Shown: positions 46,630-56,102 of the stretch, piece after piece
Layout: the number at the start of each line of letters is the position of its first letter
Numbering within the stretch: position 1 is the first letter of the stretch
Source: G963665545 sp963665545
GTDB lineage: Bacteria; Pseudomonadota; Gammaproteobacteria; Xanthomonadales; SZUA-36
Length of the DNA: 64,000 bases
Reading direction: 5' to 3'
Assembly: GCA_963665545.2 (NCBI GenBank)
Contig: CAXXKZ010000013.1
Location: 1-64,000, forward strand
The notes under the pieces: generated by a model
What the model saw: the letters and a program-made list of their open reading frames with translations, nothing else
The model's database searches: none
What the model was told of the DNA's origin: nothing
Position numbers and translations under genes: made by a program

Positions 46630-46645
46630 ACACAACATCTTGTGT
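46630..46645. promoter_or_regulatory. NrdR box 2
   Basis: ACACAACATCTTGTGT, centred 32 bases from box 1, that is, three helical turns, the usual spacing of tandem NrdR sites. NrdR represses RNR genes when dNTPs are high. Confidence 0.75.
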
Positions 46646-46864
46646 CAAGGAGGTAGAAGATACGCCCAAGGCCGGAGTCTGTCAAATATTCTGGGTCACC
46701 GACTTCAGTGCCCCACTTTACCATTTTTAACCTTTATTTTCAATGCTTTATATTCAGTGCGACGAACGCCGAAGCAGCCGCGTCTTAGTACGGAAGGGCT
46801 GAAATCCGCGCCATATGTGGGTTTCGCTTCATCGCAAAACCAACCAGTCCAGGAGAACACCAAG

Positions 46865-47305
46865 ATGAAATCGCAATTCGCTGCACCCGGCATTGTTACC
46901 ATTTCGGCCTTATTGGCCTTTTCACCGGTCTTGGCCGGAGAACAGCCGTTAGTGGAAAAAACCATCATTCTCGATATCACCAATGACCAGGTAGATCTGC
47001 ACCAGGTGGACATCAGTGATCTGACCATTGGAGAAGCTGAAACAATTTTCACAGAAGACGGAAAAACCGTCGACATCCTGCGAACCCAGGATGGCTTTGA
47101 GATTTATGTCGATGGTGAAGAACTGGAAATTCCGATGCCCGATTTTACGTCTCTTCACCGCATGCACAGCGCTGATCATATCTTCATCGATACCGACATT
47201 GAAACCCATGCGATTGCGATTGGCGCGCACGAAGGTACACATGATTCTGTGCAACACAAAGTGATTGTGGTGAAACATCGCAGCAGCGAAGAAGACGAAA
47301 TCTGA
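46865..47305 (+). CDS. Small exported protein of unknown function
   Basis: 146 residues from ATG 46865 with AGGAG upstream (46852-46856); longer frames are not supported. Signal peptide MKSQFAAPGIVTISALLAFSPVLAG, then an acidic, beta-rich region (ILDITNDQVDLHQVDISDLTIGEAETIFTEDGKTVDILR) with LEIPMPD and a His-rich end (HAIAIGAHEGTHDSVQHKVIVVKH). I recognise no family. Divergent from nrdJa. Confidence 0.65.
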   Translation: MKSQFAAPGIVTISALLAFSPVLAGEQPLVEKTIILDITNDQVDLHQVDISDLTIGEAETIFTEDGKTVDILRTQDGFEIYVDGEELEIPMPDFTSLHRMHSADHIFIDTDIETHAIAIGAHEGTHDSVQHKVIVVKHRSSEEDEI

Positions 47306-47364
47306 CGCACAGAGGATTGGGTAAAGCTCGGCCAACTGCGGCCGGGCTGTGATACATTCCACCG

Positions 47365-47856
47365 GTGCTGAACATCATTCTCTATCAGCCCGAAATCCCT
47401 CCTAACACCGGAAATATCATTCGGCTGTCCGCCAATACCGGCATGCAGCTACACCTAGTCGGTCCGTTGGGTTTCTTGCTCGATGACAACCGGCTCAAGC
47501 GCGCCGGGTTGGATTACCGCGAGTTTGCTGATGTCCTCGTTCACGACAGCTGGCGCGCCTTTACAACCAAGTTCCCTGACATGCCTTGCTGGACATTCAC
47601 AACCGGTGGCGGCCTCCGCTATGACCAGGCTGCATTTCGCCGCGACGACGGCCTGATTTTTGGTCCGGAAACCAGGGGGCTACCCAACTCCGTGCTGAAC
47701 GCAGTGGGGCGCGAACGCGCATTGAATGTTCCCATGAGATCAACCAGTCGCAGCCTCAATCTCTCCAACACGGTTGCACTGGTGGTGTACGAAGCCTGGC
47801 GTCAACTTGGTTTCGCCGGCAGTGGCGGATGCACCGACAACCCCGCGGCAAGCTAG
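47365..47856 (+). CDS. trmL: tRNA (cytidine34-2'-O)-methyltransferase TrmL
   Basis: 163 residues from GTG 47365. SPOUT fold: MLNIILYQPEIPPNTGNIIRL, FGPETRGLP, and the knot-forming NVPMRSTSRSLNLSNTVALVVYEAWRQ. TrmL methylates the wobble base of tRNA(Leu) isoacceptors. It is convergent with gpsA, next to which it lies in many gammaproteobacteria. Confidence 0.94.
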   Translation: MLNIILYQPEIPPNTGNIIRLSANTGMQLHLVGPLGFLLDDNRLKRAGLDYREFADVLVHDSWRAFTTKFPDMPCWTFTTGGGLRYDQAAFRRDDGLIFGPETRGLPNSVLNAVGRERALNVPMRSTSRSLNLSNTVALVVYEAWRQLGFAGSGGCTDNPAAS

Positions 47857-47944
47857 GGAGCCGCAGGCGGGAGCACGACTGCAGGGATGCAGGAGGTAGA
47901 GCAACGCAGGGAGCAGTTGCCGAGGGAAGCGAGACTCCTTTGCT

Positions 47945-48982
47945 TCACCCGTCTTCGGCCTTGAGTTCCCTGGCCAGGAGTCTTCTGACCGCTTCGGCGG
48001 GATTCCAGTGGCGATGAATAATGCCCTCGACTTGCTCGGTGATCGGCATGTCCACATCGTGGGCCTGCCCCAGCCGCCACACTTCTTCCGAAGTCGTAAC
48101 ACCCTCAACAACCTGGCCGATGTCCGCAACCGCCGTGGCCAGGTCGATGCCACGACCCAGTGCCAGCCCCAGCCGTCGATTGCGCGACAAGTCACCGGTA
48201 CAAGTCAGCACCAGGTCACCCATGCCAGCCAGCCCTGCCAAAGTCTGATCAAGGGCGCCCATCGCCCGGCCCAGGCGCATCATTTCGGCCATGCCCCGGG
48301 TCATCAGGGCCGCCCTTGCGCTGTTGCCCAGCTCCATGCCATCACAGATGCCGGTGGCGACGGCCAGCACGTTCTTTACGGCTCCGCCCAGACCCGCCCC
48401 CACCATGTCGTTACTTGTGTAGGCCCTGAAATTACCGCTGTGCAGGCTACGCGCCACCAGCGTGCAAAATGATTCATGAGTACCGGCAACGGTTACCGCA
48501 GTGGGCATGTTGGCGGCGACCTCGCGAGCAAAGGAGGGACCGGTGACGACCGCAAGCGGCATCGTTCCACCGAGAATCCGCGCGGCCGATTCGTGCAAAA
48601 ACCGGCCCGTTCCCGGTTCCAGCCCTTTGCAAGCCCAGGCCAGGCCAGCCAGATCGGCCGGGCAGTCATCTGACGCGTGCACCAATTCGTGGACCTTTTC
48701 CACCACGCCGGTGAAAGCATGACTGGGCACACAGACAAACAGCCACTGCCTGCCTGCGACCGCCCTGGCCAGCGAAGCGGTCAGTTGTAGTGAATCGGGA
48801 AAAGAGTGATCCGGCAAATAAAATTGATTGCAACCGGCAGATTTCATGGCTGCGATCCGTTGCCGGTCGCGACCCCACAATGTGGTATCAAGACCGCTGC
48901 GGGCCAGTTGCATCGCAAGAGCGGTGCCCCACGAGCCTGAGCCCAGCACCGCTACGCCTGCGACTTTCGGTTGGGATGTCAT
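47945..48982 (-). CDS. gpsA: Glycerol-3-phosphate dehydrogenase [NAD(P)+]
   Basis: 345 residues from ATG 48982 (MTSQPKVAGVAVLGSGSWGTALAMQLARSG); the longer frame upstream is not conserved. NAD motif GSGSWGTA, FVCVPSHAF, CKGLEPGTGRF, TGPSFAREVA, KNVLAVATGICDGMELGNSARAALMTRGMAEM are all GpsA signatures. Makes sn-glycerol-3-phosphate for phospholipids. Follows secB on the same strand by 59 bases, as in E. coli. Confidence 0.95.
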   Translation of the reverse strand: MTSQPKVAGVAVLGSGSWGTALAMQLARSGLDTTLWGRDRQRIAAMKSAGCNQFYLPDHSFPDSLQLTASLARAVAGRQWLFVCVPSHAFTGVVEKVHELVHASDDCPADLAGLAWACKGLEPGTGRFLHESAARILGGTMPLAVVTGPSFAREVAANMPTAVTVAGTHESFCTLVARSLHSGNFRAYTSNDMVGAGLGGAVKNVLAVATGICDGMELGNSARAALMTRGMAEMMRLGRAMGALDQTLAGLAGMGDLVLTCTGDLSRNRRLGLALGRGIDLATAVADIGQVVEGVTTSEEVWRLGQAHDVDMPITEQVEGIIHRHWNPAEAVRRLLARELKAEDG

Positions 48983-49041
48983 TGCGGGCTTCCCGGGAGT
49001 GCCGGGTTTGACATCGCACGCAGTTGGCATCGCACGGGGGA

Positions 49042-49596
49042 TCAGTCGTCGAGAGAAATCTCGGCGGGCTGGGATGCCCCATTGCCTTGTTCGGGCGACC
49101 CGGCGTCGCCTTTCTCGCTGGCCATCTCCTGCATACGCTGCGCATAAAGTTGTTCGAAGTTGACGGGCTGGAGGGTCAACGGCGGAAATCCACCCTCGGT
49201 CACAAGGTCCGAAATGCATCGTCGCGCATATGGAAATAGAGTGGCGGGGCACATGGTGTTGACCACAGCATGCATGGCCTGCTCCTGGAATCCCGAGATC
49301 AGAAAAATTCCCGATTGGGCGACTTCGGCCAGATAGACCGTTTTTTCACCAATTGTCGCTGTGACGGTAACTGTGAGCACGATCTCATGTAAGCCGTCAC
49401 CCAGATCATCTACTCTTTGGGAAAGGCTCATTTTTACATCGGTCTGGCCCTGAACCTTAAAAATTTCCGGTGCATTCGGCAATTCAAACGAAACATCTTT
49501 TGCATAGAGTTTCTGAATTTCAAAATGTGCGCCAGCCACGCCCTCTTGTGCCTGCGCTTCTGTTTCGGACGGGTCCTGATTTTGCTCTTCTGCCAT
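49042..49596 (-). CDS. secB: Protein-export chaperone SecB
   Basis: 184 residues. FEIQKLYAKDVSFELPNAPEIF, VYLAEVAQSGIFLI, CPATLFPYARRCISDLVTEGGFPPLTLQPVNFEQLY are the conserved SecB segments. It holds preproteins for SecA. Longer acidic N- and C-terminal tails than E. coli SecB (155). Sits between the rhodanese gene and gpsA, the standard order with grxC absent. Confidence 0.95.
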   Translation of the reverse strand: MAEEQNQDPSETEAQAQEGVAGAHFEIQKLYAKDVSFELPNAPEIFKVQGQTDVKMSLSQRVDDLGDGLHEIVLTVTVTATIGEKTVYLAEVAQSGIFLISGFQEQAMHAVVNTMCPATLFPYARRCISDLVTEGGFPPLTLQPVNFEQLYAQRMQEMASEKGDAGSPEQGNGASQPAEISLDD

Positions 49597-49672
49597 GATT
49601 TACTCGCTAATTGAAAATTGTGTCGCTTCACGCAATCTCAGCGCGCGAATGCGCGTAAAGGGAATTATCCCA

Positions 49673-50098
49673 CTATTTTTTGGTAACGGGGTATTGATCG
49701 CTTTTCCACTGGGCCATGCCACCTTTGAGGATGGCAATGTTCTCTGCCCCGAGTTTTTTCAAACCTGCGGCGGCGGATGAAGCAGTCTGACCGTTCTTGT
49801 CCACGACAAGAATGGCCTTGTTGAGGAGTTTTTTTATCTCGGCGTCAGCCTGAGTGAGTCGCGAAGGCAGGATGTTTCGGGCGGAAAAAATGTGGCCCGC
49901 GTTGAATTCCGCAGAAGCAGATACATCGATAATCACGCAATCTGTCTGATTCATCCACGGTACTGCCTGCGCCGGCGACAATTCGGACAAACCCTGCATT
50001 TGGCGGCTGACTTCTGTCCAGACCAGTACCAGCAGGGCGGCCACGAAGCCACCCGAAAGCAAGGGGTGATTACTGGCAAATTCAATCAGCTGTTCCAT
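49673..50098 (-). CDS. Membrane-anchored rhodanese-like protein, catalytic Cys absent
   Basis: 141 residues: one N-terminal helix (GGFVAALLVLVW) and a rhodanese domain (SPAQAVPWMNQTDCVIIDVSASAEFNAGHIFSARNILPS...LKKLGAENIAILKGGMAQWKSDQYPV). At the active-site loop it reads ILVVDKNGQTA where active rhodaneses have C-R-x-G; there is Asp in place of Cys, so sulfurtransfer is not expected. Corresponds to E. coli yibN, which also sits before secB. Confidence 0.85.
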   Translation of the reverse strand: MEQLIEFASNHPLLSGGFVAALLVLVWTEVSRQMQGLSELSPAQAVPWMNQTDCVIIDVSASAEFNAGHIFSARNILPSRLTQADAEIKKLLNKAILVVDKNGQTASSAAAGLKKLGAENIAILKGGMAQWKSDQYPVTKK

Positions 50099-50315
50099 TT
50101 CCTCTCATCTCCTAGGCGCCTGGAGCCCATCAAGGGCTGATATCAACCCTGCCATAGTGTTCGTCATGTGGGATAATTGAACCCAATTAGTGATCGCTGC
50201 GGGCGATCTGAATCTGGAGTCTGAGGGCCGCAATTGCAAGCCCTGCCGGGTTGGCTGCGATGAGCGGTCGGGAACACAGCATGCAATTTCTCGGAGATGG
50301 CGTGGAGCAGGTGGT

Positions 50316-51884
50316 TTGGCGATAGCAACGGGCAGACGCCCCCTCGTGTTGATGATACTTGACGGTTGGGGTTACAGCCCGGAAACCCAAAGCAACGCCA
50401 TTGCATTAGCCAACACGCCGTACTGGGACAGCCTGTGCCAAAACCAACCATGGGCGCTGCTGGAAACTTCAGGGATGGCCGTTGGCTTGCCTGACGGCCA
50501 GATGGGCAATTCCGAAGTTGGCCATATGAACATGGGCGCCGGGCGTATCGTACAGCAGGATTTTACGCGCATAGAAAACGCCATCGCCGATGGCAGCTTT
50601 GCGACCAATCCTGTGTTGTGTGGCGGCATTGATGGTGCCGTCTCCTCCGGCGGCAGTATACATCTGATGGGGCTGTTGTCACCCGGCGGCGTCCACAGCC
50701 ACGAGTCGCAATTTTTCGAGGCCATCAAACTCGCCGCAAACCACCACCCAGACAGCATTTGGGTACACGTTTTCCTGGACGGCCGAGACACCCCGCCCAG
50801 AAGCGCCCAGCCATCTATTGAGGGGCTGGAGCAACTGCTGGCGGGTATTCCGGGTGCCGCCGTGGCCTCGGTCAGCGGTCGCTACTTCGCGATGGACCGT
50901 GACCGACGTTGGGATCGTGTTGAGCGCGCCTACAGAGCCATCTGCATTGCTGAGGGCGGCCATGAGGCTGAATCGGCCTCGCAGGCGCTCACCCTTGCCT
51001 ATGATCGTGACGAGGGAGACGAATTTGTTCAACCCACGGTGATTCGACACGCCGAATCTCGCTATCGCGGCGTGGCCGACGGAGACACTGTCATTTTTAT
51101 CAACTTCCGGGCGGACCGAGCCAGAGAACTGACTGCGGCTTTCACCCTGCCCCAATTCGATGGCTTCACCCGCCAGCATATTGCGCTGACCGCCTTTGTC
51201 TGCATGACCGAGTATCAGGCCAGTCTACCGACCGAAGTGGCCTTCCCGTCAGAGACCCTGACCAATATTCTTGGCGAACTGCTTGCCGCAGCGGGCCTGC
51301 GTCAACTGCGTATCGCCGAGACTGAGAAATACGCTCACGTGACGTTTTTCTTCAACGGCGGCCGGGAGGCGCCCTTCCCACTGGAGAAACGAATACTCAT
51401 TCCCTCGCCGCAGGTGAGCACATACGATCTCCAGCCGGAGATGAGTGTCCCTGAGCTGACCCGCGAATTGGTCGCGGCCATTGCTTCAAACAGCTTCGAT
51501 GTGGTTATTTGCAACGTCGCCAATCCGGACATGGTGGGACACACCGGAAAGCTGGGCGCGGCAATCAAGGCTGTTGAAGCAGTTGACCGGAGTCTGAGTT
51601 CAATCTGTCAAGCGGTAGAGGCGCAAGGTGGCGAGATGCTGATCACCGCCGACCATGGCAATATCGAACAAATGTCCGACCCCCGAACAGGCCAACCACA
51701 TACGGCGCACACCACCAACAGGGTTCCACTGCTTTTTGTCGGCCGCGAGGCGCTTATGTCGGAACAGGGGTCCCTGCGGGATATTGCGCCAACGATGCTC
51801 TATTTGCTGGGGCAACGACAACCACCGGAAATGACTGGCAGATCATTGCTCAATGAAGCGAAAAGAATACAGGCCGCGAATTGA
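50316..51884 (+). CDS. gpmI: 2,3-bisphosphoglycerate-independent phosphoglycerate mutase
   Basis: 522 residues from TTG 50316, with GGAG at 50304-50307; the longer frame to 50190 lacks similarity. Metal and phosphoserine sites: MILDGWG, GQMGNSEVGHMNMGAGRIVQQD (catalytic Ser), FLDGRDTPP, NFRADRAREL, FFFNGGREAPFP, VANPDMVGHTG and ITADHGNIEQM. Mn-dependent interconversion of 3- and 2-phosphoglycerate. Precedes envC, as in E. coli. Confidence 0.94.
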   Translation: MAIATGRRPLVLMILDGWGYSPETQSNAIALANTPYWDSLCQNQPWALLETSGMAVGLPDGQMGNSEVGHMNMGAGRIVQQDFTRIENAIADGSFATNPVLCGGIDGAVSSGGSIHLMGLLSPGGVHSHESQFFEAIKLAANHHPDSIWVHVFLDGRDTPPRSAQPSIEGLEQLLAGIPGAAVASVSGRYFAMDRDRRWDRVERAYRAICIAEGGHEAESASQALTLAYDRDEGDEFVQPTVIRHAESRYRGVADGDTVIFINFRADRARELTAAFTLPQFDGFTRQHIALTAFVCMTEYQASLPTEVAFPSETLTNILGELLAAAGLRQLRIAETEKYAHVTFFFNGGREAPFPLEKRILIPSPQVSTYDLQPEMSVPELTRELVAAIASNSFDVVICNVANPDMVGHTGKLGAAIKAVEAVDRSLSSICQAVEAQGGEMLITADHGNIEQMSDPRTGQPHTAHTTNRVPLLFVGREALMSEQGSLRDIAPTMLYLLGQRQPPEMTGRSLLNEAKRIQAAN

Positions 51885-53073
51885 CCCTGCCCTGAGGCGG
51901 CCGACCGGGTGCCATGCTCTGGTATGCTCTCTGGCGCGCCGTGTTCTGCTAATCATGACGGCACTGGCGCTGAACGGCCATGTGCTGGCCGAAGATGCCA
52001 TGGATGAGGACGCCGCCAGGGCCCGTATACAACAGCTGGGCACCGAGATACGGCAACTTCAGGCACAACTCAGTGCGGCGCGCAACGAACAACGGCTTGA
52101 ACAGGACGCTCTCAAGGCCATGGACCTGGCGATTCAGGACAGCAACCGCAACCTCAGGGATCTTGAGGCAAAGCGGTTGGATCACCAACTCACGCTAAAA
52201 GACCTGCGTACACAAAAAGAGACCTTCCTGGTCAGTCTGACGCAACAAAAAGATCAGTTGGGCGGTCAGCTGCGATCGGCATACCGCATCAGCCGGCAAT
52301 CCCGCCTGCAATTGTTGTTGAATCTGGACAGTCCGGCGCAACTTTCCCGGACGCTGGCTTACTATAACTATGTCAACCGGGCTAAAGTCCGACAAATTGA
52401 AGAACTCCAGACCGTTCTTGCACGCCTGGAACAGATGCAAACGGACATCGATGCGGAACTCACTCGCCTGACCACAGTGGAGCTGATTCAGCGCGAAGCA
52501 GTAGCGGCACTGGAGGGCCAGCGCCTTGAACGACGTGACGTGCTGGCCCGCTTGACCAGACAGATTGGCAGCGACAGCGACAGGCTGCAGGAACTGGTGC
52601 GCAATCGACGAGACCTGGAAACGTTGCTAAGCAAACTGGAAAACGCACTGGCCGACATTCCCGACGACCTGGGCAAGGGGCTCGGTGTCGCCGCCCAGAA
52701 GGGAGATCTGCTGATGCCAGTGTCGGGAAGGGTGTTGAGTGCATTCGGCAACCGCCGCGCTGGCGACCTCAACTGGCACGGCTGGTTGATCGAAGCGAGC
52801 CCCGGAGTAGAGGTCAAACCAGTGGCCTACGGGCGCGTCGCGTACGCTGATTGGTTGCGCGGATACGGTTTATTGCTGATCATTGACCATGGCGACGGTT
52901 TCATGAGCCTGTATGGGCATAATGAAACTTTGTTCAGCGAGGTTGGAGATTGGGTGGAGCCCAGTCAGCCGATCGCTTTGGTCGGGGCCGGCAGCGGCAC
53001 CGATCAAGGATTGTATTTCGAACTCAGGAAAGACGGAAAGGCACTGGATCCCGCGGCATGGATACGCAGGTAG
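51853..53073 (+). CDS. envC: Murein hydrolase activator EnvC
   Basis: 406 residues from ATG 51853, overlapping gpmI by 32 bases; the hydrophobic VLLIMTALALNG ending VLA is a signal peptide. Residues about 60-280 are long coiled coils (Gln/Leu/Arg rich), then a LytM domain (VSGRVLSAFGN, HGWLIEA, LLLIIDHGDGFMSLYGHNETLF). The first Zn His pattern (HxxxD) is missing (NWHGWLIEAS), as in EnvC, which activates AmiA/B through its degenerate domain during septum splitting. Confidence 0.9.
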   Translation: MKRKEYRPRIDPALRRPTGCHALVCSLARRVLLIMTALALNGHVLAEDAMDEDAARARIQQLGTEIRQLQAQLSAARNEQRLEQDALKAMDLAIQDSNRNLRDLEAKRLDHQLTLKDLRTQKETFLVSLTQQKDQLGGQLRSAYRISRQSRLQLLLNLDSPAQLSRTLAYYNYVNRAKVRQIEELQTVLARLEQMQTDIDAELTRLTTVELIQREAVAALEGQRLERRDVLARLTRQIGSDSDRLQELVRNRRDLETLLSKLENALADIPDDLGKGLGVAAQKGDLLMPVSGRVLSAFGNRRAGDLNWHGWLIEASPGVEVKPVAYGRVAYADWLRGYGLLLIIDHGDGFMSLYGHNETLFSEVGDWVEPSQPIALVGAGSGTDQGLYFELRKDGKALDPAAWIRR

Positions 53074-53091
53074 GATGAGAAGGATGAACAA

Positions 53092-54441
53092 ATGAAATGG
53101 AATGGATGGGTATTGCTGCTGGTGCCTCTGTGTCTCTGGGCTCAAGACGAACCAGTCCATGAGGCCGGTCTGGAGACCGCAACGGCCAGCCAGCAGCCGA
53201 CCAGGCTGTCGCAACTGACGCTTGATGATTTGCGCACGTTTACCGACGTTTTCGCGCAGATTCGGCAGAATTACGTCGAGGAAATTGACGACCGGACTCT
53301 GCTCGATGCAGCAATCAACGGCATGCTGCTTGCACTGGATCCGCACTCCGCCTATCTAAGCACACGCGATTTCGCCGAGCTTGAGGAGTTTTCCAGCGGT
53401 CAGTTCACCGGCATTGGGGTAAATCTCTCCATCGAGGAAGGCAGAATTCAGGTCCAGGCTGTCGTCACCCCCAGCCCTGCCAACGAGGCGGGCCTGGAGC
53501 CCGGAGACGTCATTACCGTCATCAACGGCCGACCGGTCAAAAATCGCCCCTTGCTTGAGGCGATGGACGAAATGAAGGGTGCACCAGGAACTCGGGTAGA
53601 CATCACGATTTTCCGTGACGGCCGGAAATACGCCGATCTGAGCCTGACACGGAAGATCATCCTCGCCCCCACCGTCAGCTACCGCTTACTCGAGCAGTAT
53701 TTCGGCTATTTCAGGATCAGCCACTTTAATCGTGAAACCGCGACCACCGTTTCCAATGCGTTGGCCTCGATCAGGCGGGAAGGAACACGGCTGCGCGGCC
53801 TGATTCTGGATCTGAGAGATAATCCTGGCGGAGTCCTGCAACCCGCCGTGGCTTTGGCTGATGGTTTCCTGGACGGTGGCATCATCGTCACCACACAGGG
53901 GCGGAACAGTTCGATGCAGTTGGAATTCGAGGCCAGTCCTGGCCAGTGGCTGCCTGGCGTTCCCATTGTCGTACTGGTAGATCGCGGCTCAGCTTCCGCC
54001 TCTGAAGTGCTCGCGGGAGCGTTACAGGACCACCGTCGAGCCGTGATCGTTGGGGAGCGAACTTTCGGCAAGGGCTCTGTGCAGTCCGTGTTACCGCTGC
54101 GAAATGGGTCAGGGCTGAAATTGACTACTGCACGGTATTTCACGCCGTCGGGACGATCAATCCAGGCCAGGGGCATAGACCCTGACGTCGAGATCAATGC
54201 GGTGGAAATCGTGGCCAACGGAGACGCCAGGACAAGAGAGGCCGATCTTGAAGGCCACCTCGGCAAGACCGCGGGTCCGGCGTCCGACAGTGCAGGACAA
54301 CGGAGCGCGCACGACATCTCGCCGCAGGATGACTACGCATTGTTCGAAGCACTTAATCTGCTCAAAGGCTATGACATCCTGGGCGGCGGCCATTCCCCCG
54401 CCGACAACCTGCACGCGGAACTGGAGTCAGACCATGAATAG
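53092..54441 (+). CDS. S41 family carboxyl-terminal processing protease
   Basis: 449 residues. A signal peptide (WVLLLVPLCLWAQ), an N-terminal helical part, PDZ domain (residues about 90-170: GIGVNLSIEEGRIQVQAVV...GLEPGDVITVINGRPV), and the S41 catalytic core: DRGSASASEVLAGALQDH with nucleophile Ser and TFGKGSVQSVLPL with the catalytic Lys. Periplasmic Ctp. It follows envC by 18 bases, a common neighbour. C-terminal tail acidic. Confidence 0.93.
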   Translation: MKWNGWVLLLVPLCLWAQDEPVHEAGLETATASQQPTRLSQLTLDDLRTFTDVFAQIRQNYVEEIDDRTLLDAAINGMLLALDPHSAYLSTRDFAELEEFSSGQFTGIGVNLSIEEGRIQVQAVVTPSPANEAGLEPGDVITVINGRPVKNRPLLEAMDEMKGAPGTRVDITIFRDGRKYADLSLTRKIILAPTVSYRLLEQYFGYFRISHFNRETATTVSNALASIRREGTRLRGLILDLRDNPGGVLQPAVALADGFLDGGIIVTTQGRNSSMQLEFEASPGQWLPGVPIVVLVDRGSASASEVLAGALQDHRRAVIVGERTFGKGSVQSVLPLRNGSGLKLTTARYFTPSGRSIQARGIDPDVEINAVEIVANGDARTREADLEGHLGKTAGPASDSAGQRSAHDISPQDDYALFEALNLLKGYDILGGGHSPADNLHAELESDHE

Positions 54442-55006
54442 CAATATCGACAACACAGGGTCCAAACGGGTATTGGTGCCGCTCGCTGAAGGGGTTGAAG
54501 AGTTGGAGGCAGTTACGATCATCGATATCCTCAGGCGCGCGGACATCGATGTAACCACCGCGGGCTTGCAAGAGGGCATCATCACGGGTAGCCGTGGGAC
54601 CAGGCTGCTACCTGACCTGACGCTGGATGCAGCGCTAAAGCAAGACTATGACATGGTGGCCCTGCCCGGCGGCTTGCCCGGCTCTGACCACCTGGCTGAA
54701 GACGACAGGGTCAATAGCGTGCTCACCAAAATGAACCAATCCGGCAAGTTTGTCGGGGCAATTTGCGCCGCCCCAAAAGTTTTAGCCCGCAATGGCATTC
54801 TGGCAGGCAAACGGGCTACCGCATATCCGGGTGTGCTACAGGCTGAAGCCCACCCGGTGATTACCGGAGAGGCTGTCACGCGTGATGGCGTCGTCATTAC
54901 TTCGCGCAGTGTGGGCACTGCGATTGACTTTGCCCTGGAACTCGTTGAAGTGTTGGTCGGCGCCGAGACGCGAAATGCAGTCGAACAGGCGATGGAGAGA
55001 AACTGA
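54434..55006 (+). CDS. DJ-1/PfpI family protein (YajL-like)
   Basis: 190 residues from ATG 54434, overlapping the protease stop by eight bases. KRVLVPLAEGVEELEAVTIIDILRRADIDV, ALPGGLPGSDHL, and the nucleophile elbow GAICAAPKVLA (Cys) with Glu in EELE are the DJ-1/YajL signature. Suggested roles are glyoxalase, deglycase or chaperone; not resolved by sequence. Confidence 0.9.
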   Translation: MNSNIDNTGSKRVLVPLAEGVEELEAVTIIDILRRADIDVTTAGLQEGIITGSRGTRLLPDLTLDAALKQDYDMVALPGGLPGSDHLAEDDRVNSVLTKMNQSGKFVGAICAAPKVLARNGILAGKRATAYPGVLQAEAHPVITGEAVTRDGVVITSRSVGTAIDFALELVEVLVGAETRNAVEQAMERN

Positions 55007-55015
55007 CGAGCGGAC

Positions 55016-55345
55016 CTAGGATTGAGAACGATTGGAGGGTGATAGCGGAAATGGCGTGACCTTCTCGCCGGTCTCTTTGTCACGAATCAGGCATGGACCC
55101 CTTTCTTCCACTTCCTCGACCCTGAGCACGCTTTGCATCGGCAGATGCAATACCTTGGCGCCAGAAAACTCGTCACGCATTTTTTCTTCGGTTGGATCAA
55201 CGACCACGCTGCCTCCGGCGTCGAACACCAACCCTGACACCTCGACGAAACCCCACAGGCCGCTCGAAACAACGCCCTTGGCAAACAACTCGTAGACCTT
55301 GCCGTGGTTGATGAATATGACTTTGAATAATGATTTTCCGGACAT
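55016..55345 (-). CDS. DUF1820 family protein
   Basis: 109 residues with the family pattern KSLFKVIFINHGKVYELFAK, LWGFVEVSGLVFD, VVVDPTEEKMRDEF, LHLPMQSVLRVEEVEERG. A small cytoplasmic protein of unknown role widespread in gammaproteobacteria. Convergent with the DJ-1 gene, ten bases between stops. Confidence 0.85.
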   Translation of the reverse strand: MSGKSLFKVIFINHGKVYELFAKGVVSSGLWGFVEVSGLVFDAGGSVVVDPTEEKMRDEFSGAKVLHLPMQSVLRVEEVEERGPCLIRDKETGEKVTPFPLSPSNRSQS

Positions 55346-55379
55346 CAGTTATTTCAACTCGGGTTAAAAATTGTTTTCT

Positions 55380-56072
55380 TTACTTTCTGATCCTAACGAG
55401 CGCCAAGGCGTTCACCAGGAGGGTGATGCTGAGGCCAAATGCAAAGCCAACGAGGTGAGTCCACCAAGTCACAGTCCCAGTTATGGGGCCGATCACCGTG
55501 TAAACCAACTGCAGCGTAAACCACGAACCGATGACCAGTAGCGCCGGCACGCGGGCGAATTGCATATACAGTCCCAAAGGCAGGAACAGACCGATTCTCC
55601 TGGCCGGAAACAAACCCAAATAGGCCCCAACCACTGCTGACACCGCCCCACTTGCACCGATAAGCGGTGTTTCCAGCAACGGGGCACGGGCCGCCACCAT
55701 CATGTTTGCTACCACCCCACCGGCCAGAAAGATGATCAGCAGGCTCCACCATCCCAAACGTTGCTCCACGGCCATCCCAAAGACAAACAGGTAGGCAAGA
55801 TTTCCGACCAGGTGGATCCAACTGGCATGAATGAACAGGGCGCTGAAGAGGGTGGCAGTAGCGTGCCCCCACCATTGGGAAAGCGATTGCCCGAACTGCC
55901 CCGCGACCTCTGCTGGGCGCATTCCCCAAAGGTCGATCAGGACTTGTTGAAGCATCGGCTCGATGGCACTGTAAACCACCAGCACAACCAGACAGCACAG
56001 ACTGATGGCAATCGTGGCAAGCGGGGCGCGGGGGGGCGCCTCAGACCAATTGGTAACGATTCCCTTGTCCAC
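55380..56072 (-). CDS. Rhomboid family intramembrane serine protease
   Basis: 230 residues, about six helices. Catalytic Ser in the IGASGAVSAVVGAYLGLFP motif, HASWIHLVGNLAYLFVFG with the conserved Asn/His, and the late His in WWTHLVGFAFGL. Cleaves membrane substrates; targets unknown. It follows gspB on the same strand with a 30-base gap. Confidence 0.9.
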   Translation of the reverse strand: MDKGIVTNWSEAPPRAPLATIAISLCCLVVLVVYSAIEPMLQQVLIDLWGMRPAEVAGQFGQSLSQWWGHATATLFSALFIHASWIHLVGNLAYLFVFGMAVEQRLGWWSLLIIFLAGGVVANMMVAARAPLLETPLIGASGAVSAVVGAYLGLFPARRIGLFLPLGLYMQFARVPALLVIGSWFTLQLVYTVIGPITGTVTWWTHLVGFAFGLSITLLVNALALVRIRK

Positions 56073-56102
56073 GTCCGTACCGGTTTAAATATAACGCCGG
56101 AG

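Noticed and set aside
47320..47346. Hairpin AGCTCGGCC...GGCCGGGCT before trmL as a terminator
   Set aside because: Stem is good but no T-run follows on either strand.
47862..47944. Possible remnant of another dispersed repeat between trmL and gpsA
   Set aside because: Purine-rich GCAGGGA/GGGAGC strings look repeat-like but do not align with the 206-bp element and form no clear hairpin.
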